Positions 48,201 to 53,404 of a stretch of 64,000 nt of DNA are shown here, one piece after another. Below the pieces are notes generated by a model that worked only from the letters and a program-made list of their open reading frames with translations, was not told where the DNA came from and did no database searches. The stretch's first letter is position 1. Every line of letters starts with the position of its first letter. The stretch lies in NCBI GenBank assembly GCA_034231615.1, contig CM067319.1:3306501-3370500 (forward strand), in the 5' to 3' direction. The position numbers and the translations under genes were made by a program. The stretch comes from Meghimatium bilineatum (lineage: Eukaryota > Mollusca > Gastropoda > Stylommatophora > Philomycidae).

Positions 48201-48773
48201 TGTCCAATGCAGGCCTGCTTGCCTGGAACGGAGAGGCGTTCAGAGTATCCACGGTGAAGAAAATGTTCTGGAAAGAATATGTCACTTGATATAGTGTTGC
48301 AGAATCTCTTTGTTTGTTCTCTTCGTTTTTCCATGAAGTTCTTCCCTATTCTTGTATAAAGTAAAGTAACCCATAACATTCATTAATGTCATAGAAGTGT
48401 GAGATGTTAGCAATCTCACATTTAAGTGGCTCTACAAATGAGGATGGTAGCCATCTCCTCTCCCTCGCAGTGTTTATTTCCCGGATTAATCAGGTACCCA
48501 TTTAAGGCTGGGTCGACCTGGGAGCCGTTGCGATCTGAAAAAGATTTCCGCCTCAACTGAGGAGGAATACAGAAGATTAGATTGATCCAATATAGCAATG
48601 TTAAAACAATATTGTGATATGTGTTTCTTCTACAGAACGATTTGACCATCACTGTCCGTGGGTTGGAAACTGTGTAGGACTGAGGAACTACCGATACTTT
48701 TACCTCTTCATCCTCTCATTATCACTTTTGTGCATATACATCTTTACGTGTGCTCTCACCAACCTTATATTAC
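21069..48773 (+). CDS. Palmitoyltransferase, DHHC type, ZDHHC9/14/18 group (5' four coding exons)
   Basis: Exons 21069-21217, 43537-43697, 47440-47595 and 48636-48773 join in phase to 201 codons plus one base. The protein starts [20 protein letters not shown], with TM1 (about residues 33-50) and TM2 (about 57-78). Then [11 protein letters not shown] and, from about residue 117, [14 protein letters not shown] lead to the cysteine-rich domain [19 protein letters not shown], the catalytic [12 protein letters not shown] and NYRYFYLF with TM3. The spacing C-x2-C-x9-HC-x2-C-x2-C-x4-DHHC-x5-C is canonical. The enzyme auto-acylates on the DHHC cysteine and passes the acyl chain to substrate cysteines at Golgi/ER or plasma membrane. 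The sequence is closest in character to vertebrate ZDHHC14/18/9, the ERF2 branch. TM4 and the C-terminal tail are not found before 64000, so the gene runs on. No lesion is seen. Confidence 0.92.
21495..21665 (-). mobile_element. LINE 3' remnant
   Basis: Similar in sequence to 29890-30060 (CAGGGGT, GAGTTCTCTGGAGATGGC and GATCCATCTTTTACATGG regions), which is the 3' end of a minus-strand LINE copy. Only the tail survives. Confidence 0.5.
21791..22122. mobile_element. MITE with TIR GTCTTCACTGTG (copy 1)
   Basis: The left end is GTCTTCACTGTG and the right end CACAGTGAAGAG, a 12-bp inverted repeat with one mismatch. Internally it shares CACAGATTTCCATG, CATCACATCTCCCGAC, CTAACCCTTACC-rich sequence and AACTAGAACAAAGG with the larger copy at 45478-45951. 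No coding capacity. Confidence 0.8.
22130..22205 (+). repeat. Dispersed repeat shared with 40660-40735
   Basis: Both sites contain TGATGGCTAC, then TAATAGGATATGC or GAATAGGATATGC, preceded by an A-rich AACTACAGC stretch. It may be the 3' tail of a tRNA-derived SINE, since the other site follows a tRNA-like segment. Confidence 0.5.
22395..22525 (+). repeat. SINE-like repeat, family A
   Basis: Contains GACGGATGTGTCAGTCCATT, TATTCTCTGAACTACATC and GAGAATGAACACTGAAG with a purine tail. Confidence 0.68.
22810..22910 (+). repeat. SINE-like repeat, family A, 3' part
   Basis: Contains TTCGATTCACTGGACTACAT, CCTGCTAATCTGAAGTTTGA and an AAAAATAAGAAAGAG tail; the head is lost. Confidence 0.6.
22970..23410 (+). 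mobile_element. LINE 3' fragment, reverse-transcriptase C-terminus
   Basis: Frames read [30 protein letters not shown], and then [20 protein letters not shown] followed by [18 protein letters not shown]. It ends near a GATGATGATGG simple repeat. The same tail recurs at 49085-49385 (+) and 54945-55235 (-), so this is a distinct LINE subfamily. Confidence 0.75.
23826..24190. repeat. Minisatellite, 42-bp unit
   Basis: About nine copies of a 42-bp unit containing TCTGTACAATTATGTTTGTC and CTACTGTTTGAGTGGGAGAC. The unit length is a multiple of three, which keeps frames open on both strands; this is not a gene. Confidence 0.9.
24195..24825. other. Intron sequence, nothing recognised
   Basis: AT-rich part of the large ZDHHC intron, without coding signal or clear repeat. 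Confidence 0.4.
24830..25592. mobile_element. Fold-back element with about 270-bp inverted arms (copy 2)
   Basis: The left arm (24830-25115) is the reverse complement of the right arm (25330-25592), including the purine/pyrimidine-rich inner part GGAAAGAAAAGGGGAGAAGG against CCTTCTTCCCTTTTCTTTCC. The outer arm in + sense reads CCTGATAAAGAC, eight bases, CGAAACGTCG, CTGTCACTGTGTCTC. The centre matches copy 1 at 4800-5645. No protein is recognised in it. Confidence 0.8.
25595..26730. other. Intron sequence with low-complexity tracts
   Basis: Includes a CA repeat near 25705-25738, a G run at 26612-26628 and a motif near 25935-25975 whose minus strand (CTTGATAAATATCCC then GGCAACGTGG) loosely resembles the fold-back motif. 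No gene is recognised. Confidence 0.4.
26735..27925. repeat. Minisatellite, about 52- to 60-bp unit with a variable C tract
   Basis: More than 20 copies of a unit made of AACTCCTTGTATAAGTAAAC, ATATACCCATCAAACACCCC and ACTA followed by a C run of about 6 to 17 bases. The core is almost invariant while C-tract length changes from copy to copy. Open minus-strand frames through it depend on tract length and are not genes. Assembly length may be unreliable. Confidence 0.95.
27930..28505. other. Intron sequence, nothing recognised
   Basis: A G run at 27977-27988 is followed by AT-rich single-copy-looking sequence without coding signal. Confidence 0.4.
28510..28640 (+). repeat. SINE-like repeat, family A
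   Basis: Contains GCTGTGTCCTGCCTAAAGGC, TTTCCGTTCTCTGAACTACA and AGGAGTTAGTCAACGGAGGC with a GAAGAAGAAT tail. Confidence 0.65.
29087..29522. repeat. Minisatellite, 27-bp unit with 81-bp higher-order period
   Basis: Sixteen copies of GTAGTACATCAATAGCTTCA plus TTAGTTT or TTACTTT. Two G-type copies alternate strictly with one C-type copy, giving an 81-bp repeat of three units. The unit length is divisible by three, so a minus-strand frame (29507-28977) stays open; it is an artefact of the array. Confidence 0.95.
29895..31100 (-). mobile_element. LINE reverse-transcriptase fragment
   Basis: On the minus strand, from 31098 downward, it reads [20 protein letters not shown] and [20 protein letters not shown]. 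About 300 bp on come [40 protein letters not shown] and [11 protein letters not shown]. Around 30045-29960 a tail reads GRPRKRW-like. The order is palm to C-terminus, so one element spans about 1.2 kb with stops and frameshifts. The catalytic box has decayed to FAED. Confidence 0.75.
31200..31396 (-). mobile_element. LINE C-terminal tail, separate insertion
   Basis: Minus-strand frame reads [20 protein letters not shown] and ends [12 protein letters not shown], which matches the GRPRR..TDDIK and WKEYV end of the LINE at 16905-19463. It lies on the wrong side of the 29895-31100 fragment to be part of the same copy. Confidence 0.65.
31400..31900. other. Intron sequence, nothing recognised
   Basis: No domain or repeat is evident. 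Confidence 0.4.
31906..32266. repeat. Minisatellite, 18-bp unit
   Basis: About 20 copies of GTAGGTAAAGTCTCTGAT with occasional TAAT, TAAAGCC or AAATTC variants. The 18-bp period keeps frames open on both strands; this is not a coding feature. Confidence 0.95.
32567..32978. repeat. Minisatellite, 24-bp unit
   Basis: About 17 copies of CCGAGACACAGTGACAGATA plus TCCA or CCCA. The left copies are more diverged and some are 22 bp; the middle of the array is homogeneous. Confidence 0.95.
33003..33160. mobile_element. hAT-like MITE
   Basis: Starts CAGCGCCGGATTTAGAC and ends GTAAATACTGCACTG; the reverse complement of the end is CAGTGCAGTATTTAC, an imperfect terminal inverted repeat. Internal AAGGCCCTAAGC and GAGGCCCTCC are typical of the non-autonomous hAT type seen in many invertebrates. 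The 8-bp flanks (TTGGTAAC and TTGAAAGT) agree only partly, so the target duplication is uncertain. Confidence 0.6.
33170..34452 (+). pseudogene. MULE-type transposase with FLYWCH-like zinc finger (Mutator-like element), lightly damaged
   Basis: The N-terminal segment (33171-33404) contains [16 protein letters not shown] and [10 protein letters not shown], the C..C.AR..T and G.H.H pattern of a FLYWCH domain. The second segment (33410-33900) has [46 protein letters not shown] and [11 protein letters not shown], the MULE DDE transposase core including its DGTF and DFE-like (HFE) positions. The third segment (33935-34452) has [42 protein letters not shown] and a C-terminal helix-rich end. Lesions are a frameshift between the first two segments (about 33400), one near 33885, and a TGA near 33915 where the family has W. 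Known role: cut-and-paste transposition. No terminal inverted repeats were identified. Confidence 0.85.
34672..35258. repeat. Minisatellite, variable units around GTACAGTGGGCAG
   Basis: About 20 copies of GGTACAGTGGGCAGTT followed by CTATATGCCTTAT, TTGTCTTAT or CTTTCTTAT; unit length varies from about 24 to 37 bp. Two subtypes, long and short, are intermixed. Confidence 0.9.
35335..35492. repeat. Short tandem array, about 31-bp unit
   Basis: Five diverged copies of TTGCTGCTCAGTAGCTCCCT followed by CTGACA. Confidence 0.8.
35515..35740 (-). mobile_element. tRNA-derived SINE
   Basis: On the minus strand the head reads GCGTAGTGGTTAAGCCGTTA (A-box-like), then CGCGGGTTCGAATCCAGC (near-perfect B box), followed by about 150 bp of body containing CGGTGCCGCCTTGATGAG. 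It lacks a foldable complete tRNA, so it is a SINE head and not a tRNA gene. Confidence 0.75.
35745..36475. other. Intron sequence, nothing recognised
   Basis: AT-rich sequence in the ZDHHC intron. Near 35920-35990, AAACCCTTTCGCTTTTGATT and a following ATCATAGTGCCACGCC could be another worn tRNA-like head on the minus strand, but it is too weak to call. Confidence 0.35.
36478..36838. repeat. Minisatellite, 35-bp unit, very homogeneous
   Basis: Ten virtually identical copies of a 35-bp unit containing CACTGCACATGTATTTACAT and CCACGAGGATCACA. The open frames here arise only because no stop occurs in any register of the unit. Identity suggests recent expansion. Confidence 0.95.
36945..37600. 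repeat. Minisatellite, 32-bp unit, interrupted by a SINE
   Basis: About seven copies before 37160 and about five after 37456 of a 32-bp unit containing CCAAGGTTTCTAGGAGGTAT and AGGAAAGAA. The interruption at 37161-37455 falls inside a unit (after TCTAGGAGGTAT). Confidence 0.93.
37161..37456 (-). mobile_element. tRNA-derived SINE inserted in the 32-bp array
   Basis: On the minus strand it begins GAGGAGCGCGGTAGCCTAGT and GGATAGTGAGCTTGCTTGCT (A box TAGCCTAGTGG). The B box CAGGTTCGAAACCACG follows, then a body ending with the complement of GTCAGGTACTCATTTACAG. The body is shared with 48450-48560. Short CTAGGAGGTAT sequence flanks both sides, consistent with insertion into the repeat unit. Confidence 0.85.
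37605..38454. other. Intron sequence, mostly unassigned
   Basis: At 37780-37815, CTGGAAAGAAACCTAACGC then TGAAACCGTTCTTG resembles the fold-back motif family. Otherwise nothing is recognised. Confidence 0.4.
38458..38598 (+). repeat. SINE-like repeat, family A
   Basis: Contains AGTCGGATGTGTCAAGTCAG, CTACTCCGGTTTACATCCTG and ACAGGATTTGGAGAACGACT followed by GCAGAA. It forms an inverted pair with the copy at 38645-38775. Confidence 0.7.
38645..38775 (-). repeat. SINE-like repeat, family A, inverted partner
   Basis: The minus strand reads TTGCATTGAAGCTGTAAACA, TACTCCAGACTACACCCC and AGCAGGAGTTCGAGACGC. It is separated from the + copy by about 45 bp. Confidence 0.68.
38897..39070 (+). mobile_element. 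pogo/Tigger-like MITE
   Basis: The left end is CAGTAAAATCCCTCAATAGC; the right end, reverse-complemented, is CAGTCAAACCCCATTATAAC. This inverted-repeat style (CAGT.AAA.CCC.....TA.C) is typical of pogo-derived MITEs; the right flank is TA. No coding capacity. Confidence 0.7.
39247..39375 (+). mobile_element. pogo/Tigger-like MITE, left half
   Basis: Starts CAGTGAAATCCCTCTATAAC followed by GCATCCTTTTATAA, matching the element at 38897 for about 110 bp. The right terminus is not seen. Confidence 0.6.
39680..40365. repeat. Minisatellite, 28-bp unit with 280-bp higher-order period
   Basis: About 24 copies of ACATGGATGTGAATCTTGGA plus CAATCTAC or CAGTCTCC. The rare variants CTTTAGCAATC, ACATGTATGTG and AATCACGGACA recur 280 bp apart (for example 39741 and 40021), so a ten-unit block was duplicated. 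Confidence 0.95.
40545..40735 (+). mobile_element. tRNA-derived SINE, weak
   Basis: GGTACCGAGTTCAGATCCCG resembles a pol III B box, about 35 bp after AGTGTGCGTCTGTAATGGCC, a poor A box. The tail TGATGGCTACACCC and GAATAGGATATGC is shared with 22130-22205. Confidence 0.5.
40780..41370 (+). mobile_element. LINE 3' fragment, reverse-transcriptase C-terminus
   Basis: Frames read [65 protein letters not shown] and, near 41300, ETESRGEK. This matches the AEIRKR, then C-terminal region of LINEs and is the same family as 3300-3775. Multiple stops. Confidence 0.8.
41375..42765. other. Intron sequence with a worn LINE tail
   Basis: At 41590-41790, [10 protein letters not shown] and following purine-rich sequence resemble a decayed LINE C-terminus on the + strand. 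G runs occur at 41532 and 41896. A CGCGCGC-containing patch lies at 42409. No gene is recognised. Confidence 0.4.
42770..42930 (-). mobile_element. tRNA-like SINE fragment
   Basis: The minus strand contains ACGAGGTACCTGGGTTCATA followed by TCCAGC, a B-box-like sequence; the A-box side is eroded. Confidence 0.45.
43537..43697 (+). CDS. DHHC palmitoyltransferase, second coding exon
   Basis: Encodes [22 protein letters not shown]2, then [20 protein letters not shown] and AEIERQN. The acceptor is TTGTTTTTGCAG and the donor [22 protein letters not shown] is a conserved block just before the cysteine-rich domain. The exon follows a 22.3-kb intron. The split codon with the first exon gives D (GA|C). 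Confidence 0.92.
43985..44955. repeat. Minisatellite, about 29- to 31-bp unit, G-rich
   Basis: About 32 copies of GAGGGTATACCTACATTTAG plus ACTA and a G run of four to six. Variants (GTGG, AAGG, TGGG) recur in the same order in two blocks near 44200-44420 and 44380-44620, suggesting block duplication. It lies in the second intron of the DHHC gene. Confidence 0.95.
45040..45362 (+). mobile_element. LINE 3' tail of the second clade
   Basis: Frames read [36 protein letters not shown] and, near 45285-45355, a broken form of the A.DR..W..L..ALCS.. end. The lay-out R.KYLGH.LR, then W.P.GKRKRGRP identifies the same clade as 12080-12295 and perhaps 19560-19800. Confidence 0.72.
45478..45951. mobile_element. 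MITE with long TIR (copy 2, 474 bp)
   Basis: The left end is ATCTTTCTTTTAGGTCTTCA followed by CTGT. The right end, reverse-complemented, is ATCTTTCTTTTGGGTCTTCA followed by CTGTG, so the inverted repeat is about 25 bp with one mismatch. It contains the TCTAAATACTAATTCTAACC array (45650-45845) and shares its ends and CATCACATCTCCCGAC with 21791-22122. Confidence 0.85.
45650..45845. repeat. TAATTCTAACCC-like tandem array inside a MITE
   Basis: Repeated CTAATTCTAA, ATACTAATTCTAA and AACCCTAATTCTAA words of 12 to 24 bp. AACCCTAA resembles telomeric repeats but the spacing is wrong; it is an internal expansion of the MITE. Confidence 0.8.
46015..46212. repeat. Minisatellite, 38-bp unit
   Basis: Five copies of a 38-bp unit containing CACCAGTACACTGTGTATGG and TTGGCTTTCTATTC. 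Confidence 0.93.
46215..47055. other. Intron sequence with low-complexity tracts
   Basis: A long G run at 46578-46602 and a C run at 46708 flank AT-rich sequence. No gene is recognised. Confidence 0.4.
47060..47202 (+). repeat. SINE-like repeat, family A (best copy)
   Basis: All landmarks are present: GAAGTCGGATGTGTCAGCCT, GAAAGGTGCAGATATGGCAG, ATAAGCTGTTAACTGTGCAA, TTCCGTTCTTCAAATGGCTT and GAGTTTGAGAATGAGCGCAG, with a GAAGAAGAAA tail. Confidence 0.75.
47440..47595 (+). CDS. DHHC palmitoyltransferase, third coding exon (cysteine-rich domain)
   Basis: Encodes [38 protein letters not shown] and [13 protein letters not shown]. The acceptor is TTTCATGCTGCCAG and the donor TGTAG|GTAAGT. It carries the zinc ligands C-x2-C, HC, C-x2-C of the DHHC-CRD. 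Two other frames run partly open through it but ignore the splice phase. Confidence 0.92.
47640..47815 (-). mobile_element. LINE tail remnant
   Basis: The minus strand parallels 54945-55235 (minus) and 23215-23400 (plus): a KGSKQEVG-like word, then T..TVW, the C-terminal end of the subfamily. Only the last about 170 bp survive. Confidence 0.45.
47870..48295 (+). mobile_element. LINE 3' fragment, reverse-transcriptase C-terminus
   Basis: Frames read [61 protein letters not shown] and end at 48265-48290 with FWKEYVT then stop. It is closely related to the 3' end of the LINE at 16905-19463, with fewer than five lesions over 420 bp. Confidence 0.85.
48440..48562 (-). mobile_element. SINE body fragment
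   Basis: CAGGTACCCATTTAAGGCTG, GGTCGACCTGGGAG and TTATTTCCCGG match the body of the SINE at 37161-37456 (CAGGTACTCATTTACAGCTG, AGTCGACTGGAGGAG). The tRNA head is missing. It ends about 70 bp before the DHHC exon. Confidence 0.7.
48636..48773 (+). CDS. DHHC palmitoyltransferase, fourth coding exon (catalytic DHHC)
   Basis: Encodes [20 protein letters not shown] and [20 protein letters not shown] then TNLIL. It contains the nucleophilic cysteine and TM3. The acceptor is TTTCTTCTACAG and the donor TTAC|GTGAGT. The split codon G|AA with the previous exon gives E, producing VERFDHHC. Confidence 0.95.
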
Positions 48774-49084
48774 GTGAGTACTTTATACACGCTCATTGTG
48801 TGTGTTTAGTGGATCTGTGTCTTAGGGTGTTTGAAGTTAGCAGCTAAATGGGTTTGTTTAGTGAGTCAGTCTCAATTAAAGAAGTTTTATTTATGTTTGG
48901 TAAAAATATTTGTTTAATGTGTCAATGTCTTCAGTTGCTTTATTTAGGCCTGCTAATTGTGTTTGCATAGTGAGTTGTATCTTAAGGTATTCTGTTTGTT
49001 TTTTTCTTCCTAAGAAATGTGTTATTTCTAGTAACTGAGCATAAACTGACAATAACAAAAATGTATAAGAATTAATACCTTTCA

Positions 49085-49390
49085 GCTGTCCTTATGTGTA
49101 GCAATAAGTAGAAATCAATGACAAAGGAAACTAGTAAGGACATTTGAAAATAATAGGAATGAAAAGATAGCTGCTAAGGGAAATCAAAACAACGAAATAT
49201 TTTAGTTTCATGAAGAACGCATGAGTATTTTGTTGATAGACCTTACTCAAGGAGAAAGTTGAAGCGTGTCTAAGACATGGCTAAGTGACAGTTTGTCAGA
49301 ATATATCCTACCATTAAGGCAAGAGAGAGAAAGTGTTGGGAGTACATTTTTAGCCAACATTGGTTGTGGTGATGACACATAATCTGTTCT
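49085..49390 (+). mobile_element. LINE 3' tail fragment
   Basis: Frames read LREIKTTKYFSFMKNA, LLKEKVEACLRHG and end W.YIFSQHWLW with GGTGATGACAC, corresponding to the end of the copy at 22970-23410. Confidence 0.6.
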
Positions 49391-49437
49391 GATTTCCTAG
49401 TGTCAACAGTGGCAGAAGTACATAGTGTAATACTTGT

Positions 49438-49790
49438 ATGTTTACAATTACCTGCTGCTCTACACTGCTTCAGGGTGATGGCAAAGTATGCTGGGATGAC
49501 GATGGTGTTGGAATAGTCCCTTTAGCTGTGACCACCTCATCTTTACAGTCTACAGCCGTTCTGACACAAATGTTTTCTATCTCAGTGGCATGGGTTGTAT
49601 TAGATGAGAAAGTGGGAGTGGATGTAGGCTTTGTCCCTGGGAGACATTCCAGTGCAGCAGTATCCCAGGATCGGTCATGTTGTGCCAAGAATGTAGCATA
49701 TACTTCTGGACCAACTATTACAATTCTTGTCAGATTCATTGACCTATCTGCACTGATATTACATCTGGCATTCCCTGCCACTTAGGATTC
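49438..49790. other. Unassigned segment with frames open on both strands
   Basis: A 115-codon + frame and a 103-codon minus frame overlap. The minus frame includes NLTRIVIVGPEVYATFLAQH and SWDTAALECLPGTKPTSTPT, which look protein-like, but I recognise no family. It may be part of a mobile element. Coding status is unknown. Confidence 0.25.
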
Positions 49791-49978
49791 TAGATGTCAA
49801 CTAAAGTTCTGCATCTCTCCCTCATGCATCAGGATTATGTGACAGAAAAGTTAGAAATTCTGAAGAGACATGTCTTTAACTCATTGGTAGACAACAGGAC
49901 ATACAACATAAAATATTTATAACTGTAAAGATGATTGTTGGAGAGATTTTTATTACACATGCTGGGTTGATAGATTAT

Positions 49979-50052
49979 GTCCTCTCATCACTTTCGTGCA
50001 TATACATCTTTACGTGTCCTCTCACCAACCTTATATTATGCGAGAACTTTTT
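49979..50052 (+). pseudogene. Partial duplicate of the DHHC fourth exon
   Basis: CCTCTCATCACTTTCGTGCA, TATACATCTTTACGTGTCCT and CTCACCAACCTTATATTATG repeat 48713-48775 with few substitutions and one 3-bp deletion, continuing past the exon end into intron (AGAACTTTTTATAAACAC against GAGTACTTTATACACGC). The donor GTGAGT is changed to GCGAGA, so it would not splice. It encodes only the end of TM3. Confidence 0.85.
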
Positions 50053-50054
50053 AT

Positions 50055-50475
50055 AAACACATATATATATATACCACATAGGGGGTGAGGGAGGGGCAGT
50101 CAGTCAGATTAGCTTATCATAAAATACAAAGTTCATTTCTTTGTAGGTTGATTCAATGGCATAGTCTCCTAGCCGCCCCGGTGTATATACCATACCGGTT
50201 TATGTTTTCTGAGCTAGTGGAATGGTAACAATTTTTTGAATCGTTATTTGGGTTATTGCATAACTGCTGTGCTGTTGATATTATTAGGTTGCTGAAAAAG
50301 TTTGAGTATTTATATGGCCTCCAAAGTGCTTTGTCAGCAATTCAACCCAGTTTCTACATCTGTAAACATATACTGTATCTATCTTGCTAGTGTTTGTGCA
50401 GTCACAGGAGGTATAGATGATTCATGCCCTATAGGTCCCATTTAACTCGGTTTAAACATTTTTAGAGATGAATGT
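50055..50475. other. Intron sequence, nothing recognised
   Basis: An AT repeat near 50060-50075 and unremarkable AT-rich sequence. Confidence 0.4.
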
Positions 50476-50479
50476 CTTG

Positions 50480-50860
50480 TCTTATCTATGTGGCCGCTAG
50501 GTGTCATGAGAAGCAGAAGTCTTCTTTGCTTTTATAACTGTGATGCCGCTGCCATTGTGCAGCTTTGGTGTTCTAGTATTTCTCTTATGTCATCTATCTA
50601 TCTTCGTCTGTGTCTTCCCCTGTTTCTCTTCAGATGATCTTCTATTGAAGCCTATCATTGGAATATGATCTGGTTCCATTCTTATTAGGTGGCTGAACCA
50701 TTTGAGTTTTTGAGTGTCTATGTAGGCATCAATGTGTGTGTGTAAAATTTGAATTGATCTATTTCCCTTGATGGCAACCCTATGAATAATGCAGTTTTGA
50801 AATGTGGAAATTATTGTCCCTCAACTGCATGAGTAAGCTACATGCCCTTGTTTTTAGGTT
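50480..50860 (-). mobile_element. LINE 3' fragment, reverse-transcriptase C-terminus
   Basis: The minus strand reads YIDTQKLKWFSHLIRMEPDH, IPMIGFNRRSSEEKQGKTQ and a GSGITVIKAK-like end. WFSHLIRM.....P matches the WFGH..RM segment of LINE C-termini. Confidence 0.7.
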
Positions 50861-51235
50861 GTGATGTCAGTTATACTGTCATTGTTTTACACTAATGCAG
50901 AATAAATATGCAACTATAATTTCATACTAACATCAATACAGAATATTTTGTGTGAACTGAAAGTAACCATGTAAACATTCTTCAATAGCACAAGATAAAC
51001 AGGATAGATGTGAAAATCTACCTTATTGGCTTTGGTATGATAGATGCAAACTCATAATGTGGGTTGGGGTTCAAAGCACCTCCCCTTTCCCCACGTTCAT
51101 TAACAAGTCAGAATATGATATTTAGTACTAGGAAGCAAATCCTCAAAAAAAAGCGAGACCTCCCCCCACCTCCCAAATCCCCAATGGTTTTACCAAAAAA
51201 TATCATTGAACAGCCAGGAATGCATAAATCTCATT

Positions 51236-51290
51236 TTAAGAATGTAGACCTCTAATTTAGGTATTTGTGTTGGCTAGTAGAAGCTCTACA
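51236..51290. repeat. Isolated unit of the 55-bp array
   Basis: AATGTAGACCTCTAATTTAG then GTATTTGTGTTGGCTAGTAG match the unit of the array at 52372-52570, over 1 kb away, with a LINE fragment in between. Confidence 0.75.
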
Positions 51291-51294
51291 ACGT

Positions 51295-52370
51295 TACTAT
51301 AGAAGCAAATCGAGGTGATAACAGGGAAGAGAACACACACAGTTACAAGGTGTCTAAAATCTAACACAGGGCAGGTATTCATGGGAATAGATCACATAGT
51401 ACAGAGAAGGTCAGAATATATCAAAGAACTTTATGATGACAATAGACCCAAGATAAACATACACGATAGCGGCGAGGGTCCATCAATACTTGCAGCAGAC
51501 GTAATGGAGGCCCTAACACATGAAATATGGCTACACCCCAGGTCCAGACAATATCACATTAGAGGAATTAGCAGCTTTAGGTGACTTTGGAGTTGAAATA
51601 ATCACAAAATTTCTGAATGGCATATATAATAGTGGACACATACCCAATGACTTAATGAGGTCCATATTTATACCGTTACCTAAGAAACCAGGGACCACCG
51701 AATATGAAGAACACTGTATAATCAGCCTCATGAGCCAAATAACCAAAATACTTCTCAGAATCATCATGAAGAGAGTGAGAAACAAAATAAAATCAGAAAT
51801 AAGTCCAGAACAATGTGGTTTTGTAGAAGGCAAAGGTACCAACAATGAGTTTTGAACAATATAAGAAAGACTTTATATTTTGAGAACACTAATGGAGAGG
51901 TCTATAGAGGTAAAAACAGGACCTGTACCTCTGTTTTATTGACTGCACAAAAAGTATTTGATAAAGTTAAACATAGAAAAATTATACACATGCTAGAGAA
52001 TTTGAACATTGACAGTAAGGATTTAAGAATCACACAAACATGTTCAAGAACATGTAACAAACAGCATCAATAAGGGTAGGCAATCATTTTGGCCCTTTTC
52101 AACAAATAAAAAACAAGAAGTCAGATAGGGATGCATACTTTTGCCAGACTGTTCTCTTTATACAGTGAAAAAATAATGCTGCAATAGTAGATATCCCAGG
52201 AATATCAGAGGGTGGACATAACATAAATAATTTGAGATATGTGGATGACACTGTTCTGATTGCAAAAAGTGAGGAAGACCTTCGAGATTTAATTAATGTT
52301 ATAAACTAATTAATTAGAAAGGCCTCTTCCTAAATATAAAGAAAACAGAGGTAATGGTTATTTAAAAGAA
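51295..52370 (+). mobile_element. LINE fragment: linker and reverse transcriptase N-terminal half
   Basis: Frames read QRRSEYIKELYDDNRPKINI, GPSILAADVMEALTHE, PGPDNITLEELAALGDFGVE, SGHIPNDLMRSIFIPLPKKP, SEISPEQCGFVEGKGTNN, SVLLTAQKVFDKVKHRKIIH and finally NLRYVDDTVLIAKSEEDLR. The catalytic box reads YVDD. There are stops and frameshifts; the C-terminal third is missing because the array resumes at 52372. Confidence 0.85.
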
Positions 52371-52371
52371 A

Positions 52372-52572
52372 CAAAATTTAGGTATTTGTGTTGGCTAATA
52401 TAAGGTCAGGTTTTGGAATGTAGACAGTTAATTTAGGTATTTGTGTTGGCTAGTATAAGGTCAGGTTTTGGAATGTAGACAGTTAATTTAGGTATTTGTG
52501 TTGGCTATTAGAAGGTCAGGTTTTGGAATGTAGACAGTTAATTTAGGTATTTATGTTGGCTAGTAGGTCACG
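52372..52572. repeat. Minisatellite, 55-bp unit
   Basis: About 3.5 copies of a 55-bp unit containing GGTATTTGTGTTGGCTAGTA and GGTCAGGTTTTGGAATGTAG. Confidence 0.92.
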
Positions 52573-52574
52573 TT

Positions 52575-53010
52575 TAAGAGTATAATACTAAGATGGATAC
52601 AAGTTGATAGCATATCCTAGTGCTAAGAATGTAGTGATCAATCCCAGTAGTTTTGTGTTGTAATTATTTTCTAGGCAATCTAAATATGTTCAGTAGATAG
52701 CCACTGCAACCTGAATGGTACGGATGTGCATTTGCTTACAGTAGAAATTGAATTTGGTAGCTTTTTTGTCAGAGATAAGTTCTATCACTCTGCTACCGAG
52801 TAGATCAAAGACGGATAGATAACAGCAAAGACATGCTGCAACAGTAGATCAAATCAGAGATGGACATACAATAACAGAAAATATTGCAATAGTAGAATGT
52901 TGAGTCTGAGAGTATAAGTAAGACCAAGCCACATAATTCATGTGCTGTAGTTGGTAGAATCAATCTTCAGCAGATTTTTTAAAAACCCACTAAAAGGGAG
53001 AGGGGGGGGG
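52575..53010. other. Sequence without recognised gene
   Basis: Two similar AAAGACGGATAGATAACAGC and CAGAGATGGACATACAATAA segments near 52805-52885 suggest a degenerate short repeat. Otherwise nothing. Confidence 0.4.
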
Positions 53011-53012
53011 GA

Positions 53013-53176
53013 AATTGCATGATATGACATCCTAGTACTAAATTCCATGATATGACATCCTAGTGTTATATGCCATGATATGACATCCTAGTACTAAATT
53101 CCATGATATGACATCCTAGTATATGCCATGATATGACATCCTAGTACTAAATTCCATGATATGACATCCTAGTCTG
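53013..53176. repeat. Minisatellite, 28-bp unit
   Basis: Six copies of CATGATATGACATCCTAGTA plus CTAAATTC or TTATATGC; one copy is shortened to about 23 bp. Confidence 0.92.
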
Positions 53177-53204
53177 TCACAGACTAGAGAAGCCCACCAC
53201 CAGA

Positions 53205-53400
53205 ATTACAGGCATGAAGAAAACGGATGTGCTGTGCCGAGGATGGACTGAGCTTTCCGAGGTGCAAATAACACAGTTCTGCTGCGGAACTATCAGCACA
53301 ACGTACCTCACACTCCCCCGCAAAAATCACACGAACATACGTGTTGGTTATCACAGAGCGAAAGAAGAAGAAGAAGCAGCAGTCCGATATCATCTCCAGG
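53205..53400 (+). repeat. Possible diverged family-A SINE
   Basis: AAACGGATGTGCTGTGCCGA and a GAAAGAAGAAGAAGAAGC tail resemble family A, but the middle does not align. Low confidence. Confidence 0.3.
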
Positions 53401-53404
53401 CAAT

